Made by a program: the position numbers and the translations under genes
Shown here: positions 1-7,795 of the stretch, in pieces
Layout: each line of letters starts with the position of its first letter
Numbering within the stretch: the stretch's first letter is position 1
Origin: an uncultured Burkholderiales bacterium
Lineage (GTDB): Bacteria > Pseudomonadota > Gammaproteobacteria > Burkholderiales > Burkholderiaceae_C
Assembly (NCBI GenBank): GCA_903864315.1
Contig: CAIPFK010000303.1
Span: 1-40,485 of the forward strand
Direction: 5' to 3'
DNA length: 40,485 nucleotides
The notes under the pieces: model-generated
What the model saw: only the letters and a program-made list of their open reading frames with translations
Told to the model about the DNA's origin: nothing
Database searches by the model: none

Positions 1-323
1 GTTTGGGAGGCCAAGACTTCGGCGTCATACTCTGAGGTCGAGCTCCAATTGAGCTGGCCCTTGTTGGCACCCAAGCCGGGATAGAAATACAAGTAGCACA
101 GGCCAAACACAATGGTGATCACAAAGAGCCCCACCCACCACAACGGCAATGGATTGTTCATCTCTTGTAGGTCCTCATCCCAGACATGCCCGGTGGACTG
201 GGCTTCTTGGCTGGAGGTTTTCTTCTTTCCATTGACGATGAGCAAGACGGCGCAGGCCAAAATGCCAACCAGAGCAATGATGGCGATGTACATTGACCAA
301 AATTCGGAGATAAAGTCACTCAT
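1..323 (-). CDS. ccoP: Cytochrome cbb3 oxidase subunit CcoP, N-terminal part (cut by window edge)
   Basis: CcoP is the membrane-anchored dihaem cytochrome c subunit that passes electrons to the CcoNO core. The window shows only the first 107 residues. There is a hydrophobic helix at about residues 8-30, then the family signature GHVWDEDLQEMNNPLPLWW at about 45-63, and a second helix at about 62-82. The two haem-binding CxxCH motifs would lie beyond the left edge. The ATG at 323 lies 9 bp after the ccoQ stop and has an AGGAA Shine-Dalgarno sequence 6-7 nt upstream. It is the last visible gene of the ccoNOQP series. The identification is secure from the signature and the gene order. Confidence 0.95.
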   Translation of the reverse strand, partial: MSDFISEFWSMYIAIIALVGILACAVLLIVNGKKKTSSQEAQSTGHVWDEDLQEMNNPLPLWWVGLFVITIVFGLCYLYFYPGLGANKGQLNWSSTSEYDAEVLASQ

Positions 324-332
324 GGGAAATTC

Positions 333-470
333 CTAATCATCTAAAAAGGGCAGTTGAGCCGCTTCATCAAAATCGGGCGTTTTTTTTCGGTCCATGGTCC
401 AAAAAATGATGCCAAGAAACGCGACGAAGCTCACAACGGTGGCTGCGATGCGTAGGGTGGTGATGTCCAT
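333..470 (-). CDS. ccoQ: Cytochrome cbb3 oxidase small subunit CcoQ
   Basis: This 45-residue protein was found by translating between ccoO and ccoP. It has one membrane helix at about residues 6-25 (LRIAATVVSFVAFLGIIFW), then a short charged tail MDRKKTPDFDEAA, which is the usual plan of CcoQ/FixQ. CcoQ is known to stabilise CcoP association with the cbb3 complex and to protect the enzyme under oxygen. It starts at the ATG at 470, about 40 bp after the ccoO stop, and ends 9 bp before ccoP. Size, topology and position between ccoO and ccoP make the call firm. Confidence 0.92.
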   Translation of the reverse strand: MDITTLRIAATVVSFVAFLGIIFWTMDRKKTPDFDEAAQLPFLDD

Positions 471-512
471 GGTGTGAAATGGTGGTTTGAGGTTGGTGCG
501 GGGTGCAGACCG

Positions 513-1136
513 TTACTTGAAAGCGTGGCCCAAGGACTGGAGGTAGGCAATCAAGGCATCTTGCTCGGTTTTGCCCTTGACGGCTTCTCCAGAGGCTGCG
601 ATCTCTTCATCGCTGTAGGGCACGCCCACTGTCCTTAAGGCTCGCATTTTCGGCGGCAAGCTCTCGGGCTCAATCGTGCTCTCGCTCAACCAAGCGTAGG
701 CCGGCATGATGGACTCGGGCACCACGTCTCTAGGATTGTTCAAATGAATGCGGTGCCATTCATCGGAGTATTTCCCGCCCACGCGTTGCAAATCGGGGCC
801 TGTGCGTTTGCTGCCCCATTGAAACGGGTGGTCATAGACAAACTCACCCGCGACAGAATAGTGTCCATAGCGCAGTGTCTCCGACAAAAACGGCCGGATC
901 ATCTGAGAGTGACAGTTGTAGCAGCCTTCACGGATATAGATGTCACGCCCAGCGAGTTGCAAGGCACTATAGGGCACGACGCCTGGGAGGGCTTGGGTGG
1001 TGGATTTTTGAAAAAACAAAGGGACGATCTCCACCAAGCCACCAATGGCGATGACCAAGAGGACCAAGACGATCATCAATGCATTGTTGGTCTCAATGCG
1101 CGCATGTCCCGTGTGGTGTTCTTTGTGCTCAGACAT
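513..1136 (-). CDS. ccoO: Cytochrome cbb3 oxidase monohaem subunit CcoO
   Basis: CcoO is the membrane-anchored monohaem cytochrome c of the high-affinity cbb3 oxidase. This 207-residue protein has a short cytoplasmic start, one membrane helix at about residues 20-42 and the haem c motif CYNCH at about 92-96, followed by SQMIRPF, which is typical of the family. MPAYAWL further on carries the likely distal methionine ligand. Length is normal. Its ATG overlaps the end of ccoN by 8 nt (ATGTCTGA), so translation is probably coupled to ccoN. Confidence 0.97.
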   Translation of the reverse strand: MSEHKEHHTGHARIETNNALMIVLVLLVIAIGGLVEIVPLFFQKSTTQALPGVVPYSALQLAGRDIYIREGCYNCHSQMIRPFLSETLRYGHYSVAGEFVYDHPFQWGSKRTGPDLQRVGGKYSDEWHRIHLNNPRDVVPESIMPAYAWLSESTIEPESLPPKMRALRTVGVPYSDEEIAASGEAVKGKTEQDALIAYLQSLGHAFK

Positions 1137-2571
1137 ATTGGGCTCCAGATTTCAAGCCAGGAATGGCAGTGGTGGCGGCTTTGCCTTGGGTGGCGGTCAT
1201 GATCACGTTCCAGAGCATCACCAGCATGCCAAACAAATACAAGGCGCCACCGATCACGCGAATGACGTAGTAGGGGTAGGTCGCTTTGACGCCTTCGACA
1301 AAGGTGTAGGTGAGGGTGCCGTCGTCGTTCATGGCCCTCCACATGAGGCCTTGCATGACGCCCGCAATCCACATGGCGGCGATGTAGAGCACGATCCCCA
1401 CGGTGGCACTCCAAAAGTGCAACTCAATGGCGGGCACGCTGTGCATGGTTTTTTGACCAAAGAGTCTTGGGATCAAGAAGTAAATCGAGCCCATGGAGAC
1501 CAACCCGACCCAGCCCAAGGCGCCAGAGTGAACGTGACCAATGGTCCAGTCGGTGTAATGGGACAAGGCGTTGACGGTTTTGATGGCCATCATGGGGCCT
1601 TCAAAGGTGCTCATGCCGTAAAAGGACAAGGAGACAATCAAAAACCGCAGCACCGGATCGTCTCTCAGTTTATGCCAAGCACCCGAGAGCGTCATGATGC
1701 CGTTGATCATCCCGCCCCAACTGGGGGCGAGCAAAATGAGGGAGAAGACCATTCCCAGTGACTGGGCCCAGTCTGGGAGTGCGGTGTAGTGCAAGTGATG
1801 GGGACCTGCCCACATGTAGGTGAAGATCAAGGCCCAAAAGTGCACGATGGACAAGCGGTACGAATAAACAGGACGCTCGGCTTGCTTGGGGATGAAGTAA
1901 TACATGATGCCCAAAAAGCCTGCGGTGAGGAAAAATCCCACCGCATTGTGACCGTACCACCACTGCACCATGGCGTCTTGCACACCAGCATAGGCCGAGT
2001 AGGACTTCCAAAAGCTGACCGGAATTTCTGCGCTATTGACGATGTGCAAAATGGCGACAGCCAAAATGAAGGCGCCAAAAAACCAGTTGGCAACATAGAT
2101 GTGCCGCACGCGTCGGATGCCCAAGGTGCCAAAGAAGACGATGGCATAGCACACCCAGACCACGGCAATCAAGAGGTCGATGGGCCACTCGAGTTCGGCG
2201 TATTCCTTGCCCGAGGTGATACCCAAAGGCAAGGTGATGGCGGCGCACAAAATGACCGCTTGCCAACCCCAAAACGTGAAGGCTGCGAGTTTGGGGGCAA
2301 AGAGTCGGGTTTGACACGTTCTTTGCACCACGTAGTAGCTGCAGGCAAAGAGTGTGCAGCCACCAAACGCAAAGATCACCGCATTGGTGTGCAGTGGGCG
2401 CAATCGACCAAAACTCAGCCACGGAATGCCAAAGTTCAATTCTGGCCAAGCCAGTTGGGAGGCGATGAGTAGCCCCACCAACATGCCGACCACGCCCCAA
2501 ACGACCGCCATGATGGCAAAGTGGCGAACCACGTCATCGGTGTAGTGTTGATTATCCATGGGTTGTTGCAT
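1129..2571 (-). CDS. ccoN: Cytochrome cbb3 oxidase catalytic subunit CcoN
   Basis: CcoN is the catalytic haem-copper oxidase subunit holding low-spin haem b and the haem b3-CuB oxygen-reducing centre. The protein is 480 residues from the start at 2571 and very hydrophobic. It contains family motifs with the metal ligands: [20 protein letters not shown] (CuB histidine near the cross-linked tyrosine), GPHHLHY and [12 protein letters not shown] frame start at 2598 is also open, but 2571 has AAGGA 8 nt upstream and fits usual CcoN starts better. A perfect FNR/ANR box lies about 60 bp upstream. It overlaps ccoO by 8 nt. Confidence 0.97.
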   Translation of the reverse strand: MQQPMDNQHYTDDVVRHFAIMAVVWGVVGMLVGLLIASQLAWPELNFGIPWLSFGRLRPLHTNAVIFAFGGCTLFACSYYVVQRTCQTRLFAPKLAAFTFWGWQAVILCAAITLPLGITSGKEYAELEWPIDLLIAVVWVCYAIVFFGTLGIRRVRHIYVANWFFGAFILAVAILHIVNSAEIPVSFWKSYSAYAGVQDAMVQWWYGHNAVGFFLTAGFLGIMYYFIPKQAERPVYSYRLSIVHFWALIFTYMWAGPHHLHYTALPDWAQSLGMVFSLILLAPSWGGMINGIMTLSGAWHKLRDDPVLRFLIVSLSFYGMSTFEGPMMAIKTVNALSHYTDWTIGHVHSGALGWVGLVSMGSIYFLIPRLFGQKTMHSVPAIELHFWSATVGIVLYIAAMWIAGVMQGLMWRAMNDDGTLTYTFVEGVKATYPYYVIRVIGGALYLFGMLVMLWNVIMTATQGKAATTAIPGLKSGAQYV

Positions 2572-2626
2572 TCCAAGAGTCCTTGTGATTTTTGTCAAAT
2601 TGTCTATTTTTTGGCTTTTTTGGGGG

Positions 2627-2640
2627 TTGATCTACATCAA
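2627..2640 (-). promoter_or_regulatory. FNR/ANR box upstream of ccoN
   Basis: The sequence TTGATCTACATCAA matches the TTGAT-N4-ATCAA consensus of FNR/ANR oxygen-sensing activators exactly. It is centred about 62 bp upstream of the ccoN ATG, in the gap between ccoS and ccoN. In class II activation the start of transcription would fall about 41 bp downstream, near 2592, where GACAAT (2604-2599) could serve as a weak -10. Low-oxygen induction of ccoNOQP is therefore likely. Confidence 0.85.
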
Positions 2641-2658
2641 AACCGGGTCTGTTAACGC

Positions 2659-2796
2659 TCAGTCGTGCTCCAAAATGCGCTCGCCTTCACCCTCGAGCTC
2701 TTCGAATTGTCCGCCCTGGATCGCCCACCATAGCCCCCCCAAGATGACCAGTACCAAGGCCACTGAGAGCGGAATGAGTAAGAACAAGATGTCCAT
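2659..2796 (-). CDS. ccoS: Cytochrome cbb3 oxidase maturation protein CcoS
   Basis: A 45-residue protein found by translating the gap between ccoI and ccoN. It starts MDILFLLIPLSVALVLV, one membrane helix, continues with GGLWWAIQGGQFEEL and ends in an acidic tail. The helix followed by W-A-I/V-xx-GQF-(D/E)-(D/E)-L is the CcoS signature. CcoS is needed for cofactor insertion into cbb3 oxidase. It lies 60 bp after the ccoI stop and precedes the FNR box of ccoN, consistent with a ccoI-ccoS unit. Confidence 0.92.
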   Translation of the reverse strand: MDILFLLIPLSVALVLVILGGLWWAIQGGQFEELEGEGERILEHD

Positions 2797-2856
2797 GGCG
2801 TGTGGGTTGGGTGTGTGGGGCGTGTTGGGCGTTGACGGCTTGGTGTCAATGCGTGT

Positions 2857-5394
2857 TCAGGGATGGACGCTGTCCAGGCGCTGTGTGGCATGGCGCCTGG
2901 GGATTGGGCCAGGGGTGATGAGGGTGCGGTCTTTGGCCAATTGGGAGGCGTGAAACACAACCCAGAGCGAACTCGCCGCCATGCCCAGACCTGCAGCCCA
3001 GGCCGGGAAGTAGCCCATCACGGCCAGGGGGACGCACGTAAAATTATAAAGCGCTGCCCAGAGCAAGTTTTGCCGGATGATGGTCATGGTTTTTTGCGAC
3101 AAGGCCAAGAGCAGTGGCACGGCCCAGAGTTCTTCAGAGAGCACGACCACGTCCGCTCGGGATTGGGTGATGGGAATGGCTTTGCCAAAGGCGATGGAGA
3201 CATCGGTTTTGGCCATGGCGGGGAGATCATTGAAGCCGTCTCCGACGGTGGCCACGACCTCACCCAAGGCTTGTCGTGTGGCAACAAAGTCGAGTTTGTC
3301 TCGAGGGCTCATGCGCGAGTGCACGCACGCTGCTTCCAAACCGATTTGCTGGGCCACATGGGTCACCGCGGTTTGCCTGTCGCCAGACAAGAGGAACACA
3401 GCGTTGTTCATCGAGTGCAGCTGCGTGAGTGTTTTTTGGGCGTCCGCGCGAATGTCTTCACTCAGGACAAAGGAGGCCATCCAACCGCTGGGTCCCACCA
3501 AATGCACCTGGGCGTTTTGTGCGCCGTATGGTATGAACGGCGGTGGACTCAAGGACGCACAAAATTCAAGTGAACCCAGGCGGTATGGCGTGTTCATTGG
3601 GGCTGGCGTCTGGGCGCTCAGGCCCATGAGATGACCCTCCCCCTCCAAGCCTTGCCCAGCGAACTCTCGAATGCTGTTGAACCCAGTGCCATCGCTGACC
3701 ATTGCGCTGACAGTGTCTGTGAGCGCGAGTTTGAAGCTCAAGTCGGCCATGAGGGTGCGAGACACGGGGTGCCATGATGACTGGCTCAGACCCAATGCAC
3801 ACAGCAAGGCCTGCCGTTGATTGGCGGTGATGTTGGCATAGTCCACTTCACCGCTGGGGGTCAGGATGCGTTCAATCGTTTGTCGATCCTGGGTCAAGGT
3901 GCCGGTTTTATCAAACACCACGGTTTGAGTTTTGGCCAACACCTCCAGGCTGTGCAAGTTGCGAATAAAGATGCCTTGGCGTGCCAAGTTGCCCGCACTG
4001 GCCAGGAGTGCCACGGGGGCCGCAAGTGAGAGCGCGCATGGGCACGTGACGATCAAGACAGAGACGGCGATCATCAAAGCGTGAGACGGGCCCTGGTCCC
4101 ACCAAAACACAGCACAAAACAAAGCGGCCAGCAGCACCGCCCATAAAAACGGCTTGGCCACTTGGTCTGCGATGCGCACCATGCGAGGCTTATTGAAGGA
4201 CGCCTCCATCATCAATTCAATGATTTGAGCATAACGCGTGTCTTGTCCGACTTTTGTGACATGGAGCTCCAATGCTTGCGACAAATTGTGACTCCCGGCC
4301 AAGACCTGATCGCCGGGTCCTTTGGACAAGGGCTTGGACTCGCCACTGAGCAATGCTTCCTCCACCCAGGATTGTCCATGGAGCACTTGGGCGTCACAGG
4401 GAAACACCTCGGTGGCCATGACGCGGATGAGGTCACCCACCTCCAGTGCACTCACATTGACTCGTTTGAAGACTCCTGATGAGGGGGTTCGTTTCTCGAC
4501 CGTCTGTGGCATTTTGTTCATCAAGGCTTCCAGTGACCCTGTGGTGTGCTCCTTGAGTTTGAGTTCAAGCCAACGACCCACCAGTAAAAAGAAGACAAAC
4601 ATGGACATGGAATCAAAGTACACCTCGCTTGACAGCAAGGCCGGGCCACTGAAGGTGCACCAAGTGCTCACGCCAAAGGTGATCGCGATGCCCAGTGCCA
4701 CCGGCAATTCCATGCTGATTCGATGCTCTTTGAGATCCGTCCACGCACTCCTCCAAAACGGTCCACAGGCAAACAACAAGACGGGCAAGGCCAAGACCCA
4801 ACTCGCCCACCTGAGGAGCATTTGCATGTCTGGCGTGATGTCTTCAGGTTTGGCCAAATAACTGGGCACGGAGTACATCATGATTTGCATCATGCAAAAG
4901 CCCGAGACCAACATGCGCCAAAGGGCGAGTCGATGTTCCTTGAGTTTGATGGCTTGGGGCTCTTGGAGGTTGAGAGGAGAGGCGCGGTAGCCCTCTTTTT
5001 CAAGGGCCTGGGCCCAAGTTTGTGGGGTACTCGCTCCACTGGTCCACCGCACGCGCGCGGTGTTGGAGGTGAAGTTCACTTGCGCGTCCAACACGCCTTC
5101 AAGGCAGGCAAGGGTTTCTTCAACGCGCAACGCACACGCTGCGCAGTGCATGCCGTCTATCCTCAACGGGGTGCTCCACTCATGGGGTGCAGTCTTGCTC
5201 GCCATTGGGGGAGAGGGCGAAGCCGTGCCCGAAGCCGAGCCCGAAGCCCAAGCCGAGTTAGGCCGTGATAGGCTGGACGTGGCAGGAGATGCGGACTTCA
5301 CTGGGGTGCTGAAGTCACGCCATGCCGACCAATCGATCCAATGGGGGTCGGTGTGAAGGGCCTGATCGGCATCGGCTTGGGTCGTAGAGATCAT
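2857..5394 (-). CDS. ccoI: Copper-exporting P-type ATPase CcoI (cbb3 assembly)
   Basis: CcoI/FixI is a P1B-type ATPase of the inner membrane that moves copper towards the CuB site during cbb3 assembly. In the 845-residue form starting at 5394 there is a Ser/Ala/Pro-rich stretch (about 30-70), a heavy-metal domain with GMHCAAC (84-87 is CAAC), the SGES loop, the membrane motif CPCALSLAAPVAL, the phosphorylation motif DKTGTLT, the HP pair in SSWHPVSR, and GDGFND. All P1B hallmarks are present, so it should be active. The frame is open to 5562, but an FNR box at 5509-5522 lies inside that extension, so the ATG at 5394 is preferred. It is transcribed towards ccoS and ccoN. Confidence 0.93.
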   Translation of the reverse strand: MISTTQADADQALHTDPHWIDWSAWRDFSTPVKSASPATSSLSRPNSAWASGSASGTASPSPPMASKTAPHEWSTPLRIDGMHCAACALRVEETLACLEGVLDAQVNFTSNTARVRWTSGASTPQTWAQALEKEGYRASPLNLQEPQAIKLKEHRLALWRMLVSGFCMMQIMMYSVPSYLAKPEDITPDMQMLLRWASWVLALPVLLFACGPFWRSAWTDLKEHRISMELPVALGIAITFGVSTWCTFSGPALLSSEVYFDSMSMFVFFLLVGRWLELKLKEHTTGSLEALMNKMPQTVEKRTPSSGVFKRVNVSALEVGDLIRVMATEVFPCDAQVLHGQSWVEEALLSGESKPLSKGPGDQVLAGSHNLSQALELHVTKVGQDTRYAQIIELMMEASFNKPRMVRIADQVAKPFLWAVLLAALFCAVFWWDQGPSHALMIAVSVLIVTCPCALSLAAPVALLASAGNLARQGIFIRNLHSLEVLAKTQTVVFDKTGTLTQDRQTIERILTPSGEVDYANITANQRQALLCALGLSQSSWHPVSRTLMADLSFKLALTDTVSAMVSDGTGFNSIREFAGQGLEGEGHLMGLSAQTPAPMNTPYRLGSLEFCASLSPPPFIPYGAQNAQVHLVGPSGWMASFVLSEDIRADAQKTLTQLHSMNNAVFLLSGDRQTAVTHVAQQIGLEAACVHSRMSPRDKLDFVATRQALGEVVATVGDGFNDLPAMAKTDVSIAFGKAIPITQSRADVVVLSEELWAVPLLLALSQKTMTIIRQNLLWAALYNFTCVPLAVMGYFPAWAAGLGMAASSLWVVFHASQLAKDRTLITPGPIPRRHATQRLDSVHP

Positions 5395-5508
5395 GTCCAA
5401 GGGCTCGCCTATCAGCGAAAGTAAGCAGTGCGAATGGCCCCATTTTAGGGAAAACCCAAAGCAACGGCTGACGTTCTTGGTGAAGTCTGCGCAAAAACCA
5501 GTCAGTTT

Positions 5509-5522
5509 TTGATCTAGATCAA
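5509..5522 (-). promoter_or_regulatory. FNR/ANR box upstream of ccoI
   Basis: TTGATCTAGATCAA is a perfect fully palindromic FNR/ANR box, centred about 121 bp upstream of the chosen ccoI ATG. Its position argues against the longer ccoI start at 5562. No convincing -10 was seen at the class II distance. Because the site is symmetric it could in principle act in either direction, but no gene starts to its right on the plus strand until 6165. Confidence 0.8.
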
Positions 5523-5638
5523 AGTGATGGGATGGCGAGTGCACGTTCGCAGTTGCAAGCACCGTTGGGGCTCGAGCCGGCTAGCCTGTGCATTCTAAGT
5601 CTTGGAGGTGGTTCAAGGCGAATTAGACCACGTTGGAC

Positions 5639-5716
5639 TCAACCTTTGTCAATGGCCATGAAGACAAAGACCAGTAGCATGGTGATGATGGTCATGCTGA
5701 CGACGAATTCAGACAT
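5639..5716 (-). CDS. Small single-helix membrane peptide (25 residues), coupled to the upstream gene
   Basis: This 25-codon frame starts with ATG at 5716, inside the last codons of the upstream 96-residue gene, and ends with TGA at 5639-5641. The product begins MSEF, has an uninterrupted hydrophobic segment at residues 5-22 rich in V, I, L, M and F, and ends in DKG. It would form one membrane helix. An AGGA sequence lies 9 nt before the ATG. The overlap ATGTCTGA is identical to the ccoN/ccoO overlap. I do not recognise the family. Its place beside FNR-regulated cbb3 genes makes a small accessory subunit (compare CcoM or CydX types) a reasonable guess only. It may be a chance frame. Confidence 0.5.
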   Translation of the reverse strand: MSEFVVSMTIITMLLVFVFMAIDKG

Positions 5717-5999
5717 GTTGGGCAATCCTATTGGAGGTCTGAGGAACGGGGGGCGTTGAGAACGCGCCTTGGTTTTCGTATTTGAGGTACTCTTTGACCG
5801 ACTTCATGTAAGCCATCGGATTGGTATTGATCTTGGCCAAAAGTGCGTTGAGTTCCCATTGGCTCATGTGGGTGCCACGCATGAGTTGGGTCCAGCCCAC
5901 CGTTTGATCGGCGTGCTCAGAGATCCACAGTGTCAACTCCCAAAGACTGGCTTTGTCGGAGTCTGACAAATGTTGAAGGGCGGGGTTATCACTGAACAT
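5709..5999 (-). CDS. Hypothetical protein, 96 residues
   Basis: A small soluble-looking protein of unknown function, starting MFSDNPALQHLSDSDKASLW. It is rich in Trp, Leu and Glu in the first two thirds, probably helical, with a polar Pro/Ser tail after about residue 80. No signal peptide, membrane helix or metal motif is seen. The frame stays open upstream to 6143, but the extra residues look like translated non-coding DNA, so the ATG at 5999 is chosen. No strong Shine-Dalgarno sequence is present. It ends in an 8-nt overlap with the 25-residue membrane peptide, so the two form a unit next to ccoI. Confidence 0.65.
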   Translation of the reverse strand: MFSDNPALQHLSDSDKASLWELTLWISEHADQTVGWTQLMRGTHMSQWELNALLAKINTNPMAYMKSVKEYLKYENQGAFSTPPVPQTSNRIAQHV

Positions 6000-6164
6000 G
6001 TTGGTGGGCCTATTGAAAATCAGGGGGCGGGCATGAAAAGATACTCTGTGAATGAATCGACAAGGCCGGTGAAAACTTGAGTTCCGGCTCTTGATGGGCA
6101 AGCCGTCGAGGATATTCGCCCATGACAAACCTGATAAGATCAAAGCCCAATTGGAGAGTTTTTG

Positions 6165-6719
6165 ATGAAAAAATCACGGGTGTCTTTGTCTGCAATGGTG
6201 GCCCTTATGGTCGCGCTACTCGGTACCATGGGCCAAGCGTTGGCCGATACCACGGGAAACTGGGATAAGTTGTCAACCGTTTTGAGCGTGGGCGCGCCTG
6301 TGGTGGCAGGCTTTAACTCATGGCGCATTGGCGATGATGAAGGTGTGAAAGACCTCGGGCTGTCTTTGTTTGGCACCCTTGTGGTCGATGAGGCCATCAA
6401 GAATGTGCGTCACGAAAGAAGACCCGATGGATCAGGCAACGACAGTTTTCCCTCCAACCATGCGGCCATTTCTTTTGCGACAGCCCGTTATGTGGACATC
6501 AGGTATTCAGGCTCTGGAGCTGATTTTTATTATGCCGCCGCGGTACTCACCTCCTATGCCCGGGTCCAAGCGCGACAGCATTACTGGAAGGACACCATCG
6601 CTGGGGGAGGCATTGGGATTTTGATGAGTGGCGTGGCCACCGACCCCAAGTCCGCCAAAGTGATGGCCACCCCCTTGAAAGGTGGCGTGGCGCTCACTTG
6701 GCTCAGGCCCCTAGAGTAA
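6165..6719 (+). CDS. PAP2-family phosphatase, exported
   Basis: This 184-residue protein has a signal peptide (about 1-28, ending GQALA) and a complete phosphatidic-acid-phosphatase type 2 motif set: K79-x6-R86-P87, S97-N98-H99 in FPSNHA (the usual form is PSGH), and R133-x5-H139-x3-D143. The family removes phosphate from lipid phosphates or undecaprenyl pyrophosphate on the periplasmic side. Membrane-embedded PAP2 enzymes have six helices, whereas this one is short and mostly not hydrophobic, so it resembles periplasmic acid-phosphatase-like forms. The ATG at 6165 has GGAGAG 6 nt upstream. The substrate is unknown. It converges on the next gene. Confidence 0.82.
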   Translation: MKKSRVSLSAMVALMVALLGTMGQALADTTGNWDKLSTVLSVGAPVVAGFNSWRIGDDEGVKDLGLSLFGTLVVDEAIKNVRHERRPDGSGNDSFPSNHAAISFATARYVDIRYSGSGADFYYAAAVLTSYARVQARQHYWKDTIAGGGIGILMSGVATDPKSAKVMATPLKGGVALTWLRPLE

Positions 6720-6754
6720 TCCTTTAGACCCATGCGGTGGATCACGCGTGTGTT

Positions 6755-7783
6755 TCATTCAAGCTTGACTGCACCGCTTTCTACTAATTTTTTGTTGTAG
6801 GCCAGTTCGAACTCCACTTGCGCTTGAAACTCAGGCAGACTTGAGCCCACCACCTGATAGCCCGCTTGTTTAAAGGATTCTTGAACTTTGGGCGTGTTCA
6901 AGGCCTCGATCATGGCTTTCCTCAGTTTGTCAACAATTTCGGTGGGCACCCCATTGGCCAGACCAAATCCCACCCACGTGTTGTAGCTGTAGTCTTTTAT
7001 TTCTGGGACGCCTGATTCTAGAAGTGTGGGGACATTGGGCAATGAGTCCACGCGCTTGTTGCCCAGTACGGCCAAGGCGGTTACCTTGCCCGCTTCAATT
7101 TGACCCTTTGCACCAGCCAAGTCAGGCATTAAAAAATTCACCTGTTTGGATAGCAAGCCCGTAAGGGCGGGAGCGCTCGAGTTATAAGGAACGTGCAATG
7201 CGTGTACTCCGAGTTTCTCAAAAAAACCTTCGCTTGAGAAATGCAATCTCGTGCCTGGTCCACCGCTACCATAGGATATTTTGTCAGGATTGGCCTTGGC
7301 GTAGGCTGCAAATTCTTTGATGTTTTGCACAGGCACCGATGGGTTGACGATGAGTACGATGGGGATGTTGACCGCGCAAGTGATCAGCGTGATGTCTTTC
7401 AATGGGTCGTAGCCCATTTTGGGATCAACGATGGGCCCCAAGATCATGGACGCCGGTGAAATGGCCGAGATGGTGTAACCGTCCTTGGGAGATCTGAGCA
7501 TGACGTTCAAGCCAATTTTTTGGTTGGCTCCAGGTCTATTTTCAAGCACAAACGCTTGCCCTAAAATTCGTGACGTCTCCTGTGCCACAATTCGTGAGGT
7601 CAGGTCCACTGGCCCACCTGCAGCAGTGGGCACAATCAAGGTGATCGGTTTGTTGGGGTAAGTTGCTGCGACCCCCATTTCACTTGAGCCCATCAGCGCC
7701 AAGGCGCATTGAGCCATGAACGCAACTACAAAGCGCTTGCGCTCAGAGCGCGAGCAAGGTCCGATTGGTTTGGGTGTTTTCAT
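6755..7783 (-). CDS. Bug/TctC-family periplasmic solute receptor
   Basis: This 342-residue protein is of the Bug (TctC) family, periplasmic receptors of tripartite tricarboxylate-type transport that usually bind carboxylates. After a signal peptide (cleavage near VAA, about residue 39) it has the family start YPNKPITLIVPTAAGGPVDL, then ENRPGANQKIG, a YGSGGPGT loop and LPNVPTLLESG. It is the last gene of the minus-strand operon, 12 bp after the CoA-transferase, so it probably delivers the acid that enzyme activates. No TctA or TctB gene is nearby. The ligand cannot be predicted. Confidence 0.93.
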   Translation of the reverse strand: MKTPKPIGPCSRSERKRFVVAFMAQCALALMGSSEMGVAATYPNKPITLIVPTAAGGPVDLTSRIVAQETSRILGQAFVLENRPGANQKIGLNVMLRSPKDGYTISAISPASMILGPIVDPKMGYDPLKDITLITCAVNIPIVLIVNPSVPVQNIKEFAAYAKANPDKISYGSGGPGTRLHFSSEGFFEKLGVHALHVPYNSSAPALTGLLSKQVNFLMPDLAGAKGQIEAGKVTALAVLGNKRVDSLPNVPTLLESGVPEIKDYSYNTWVGFGLANGVPTEIVDKLRKAMIEALNTPKVQESFKQAGYQVVGSSLPEFQAQVEFELAYNKKLVESGAVKLE

Positions 7784-7795
7784 GTGTGAATTCTC

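Noticed and set aside
1045-1761. Long plus-strand frames across ccoN and ccoO
   Set aside because: They are antisense shadows of strongly conserved oxidase genes.
5218-5256. GAAGCC-rich imperfect hexamer repeat
   Set aside because: It lies inside the ccoI coding sequence and encodes the Ser/Gly/Ala/Pro linker; low complexity is enough to explain it.
5395-5562. N-terminal extension of ccoI to 5562
   Set aside because: It would translate across a perfect FNR box and does not look like CcoI; the ATG at 5394 suits the family length.
6131-6143. FNR-like site before the PAP2 gene
   Set aside because: The half-sites CTGAT and ATCAA are spaced by 3 bp and not 4, and the first base does not match.
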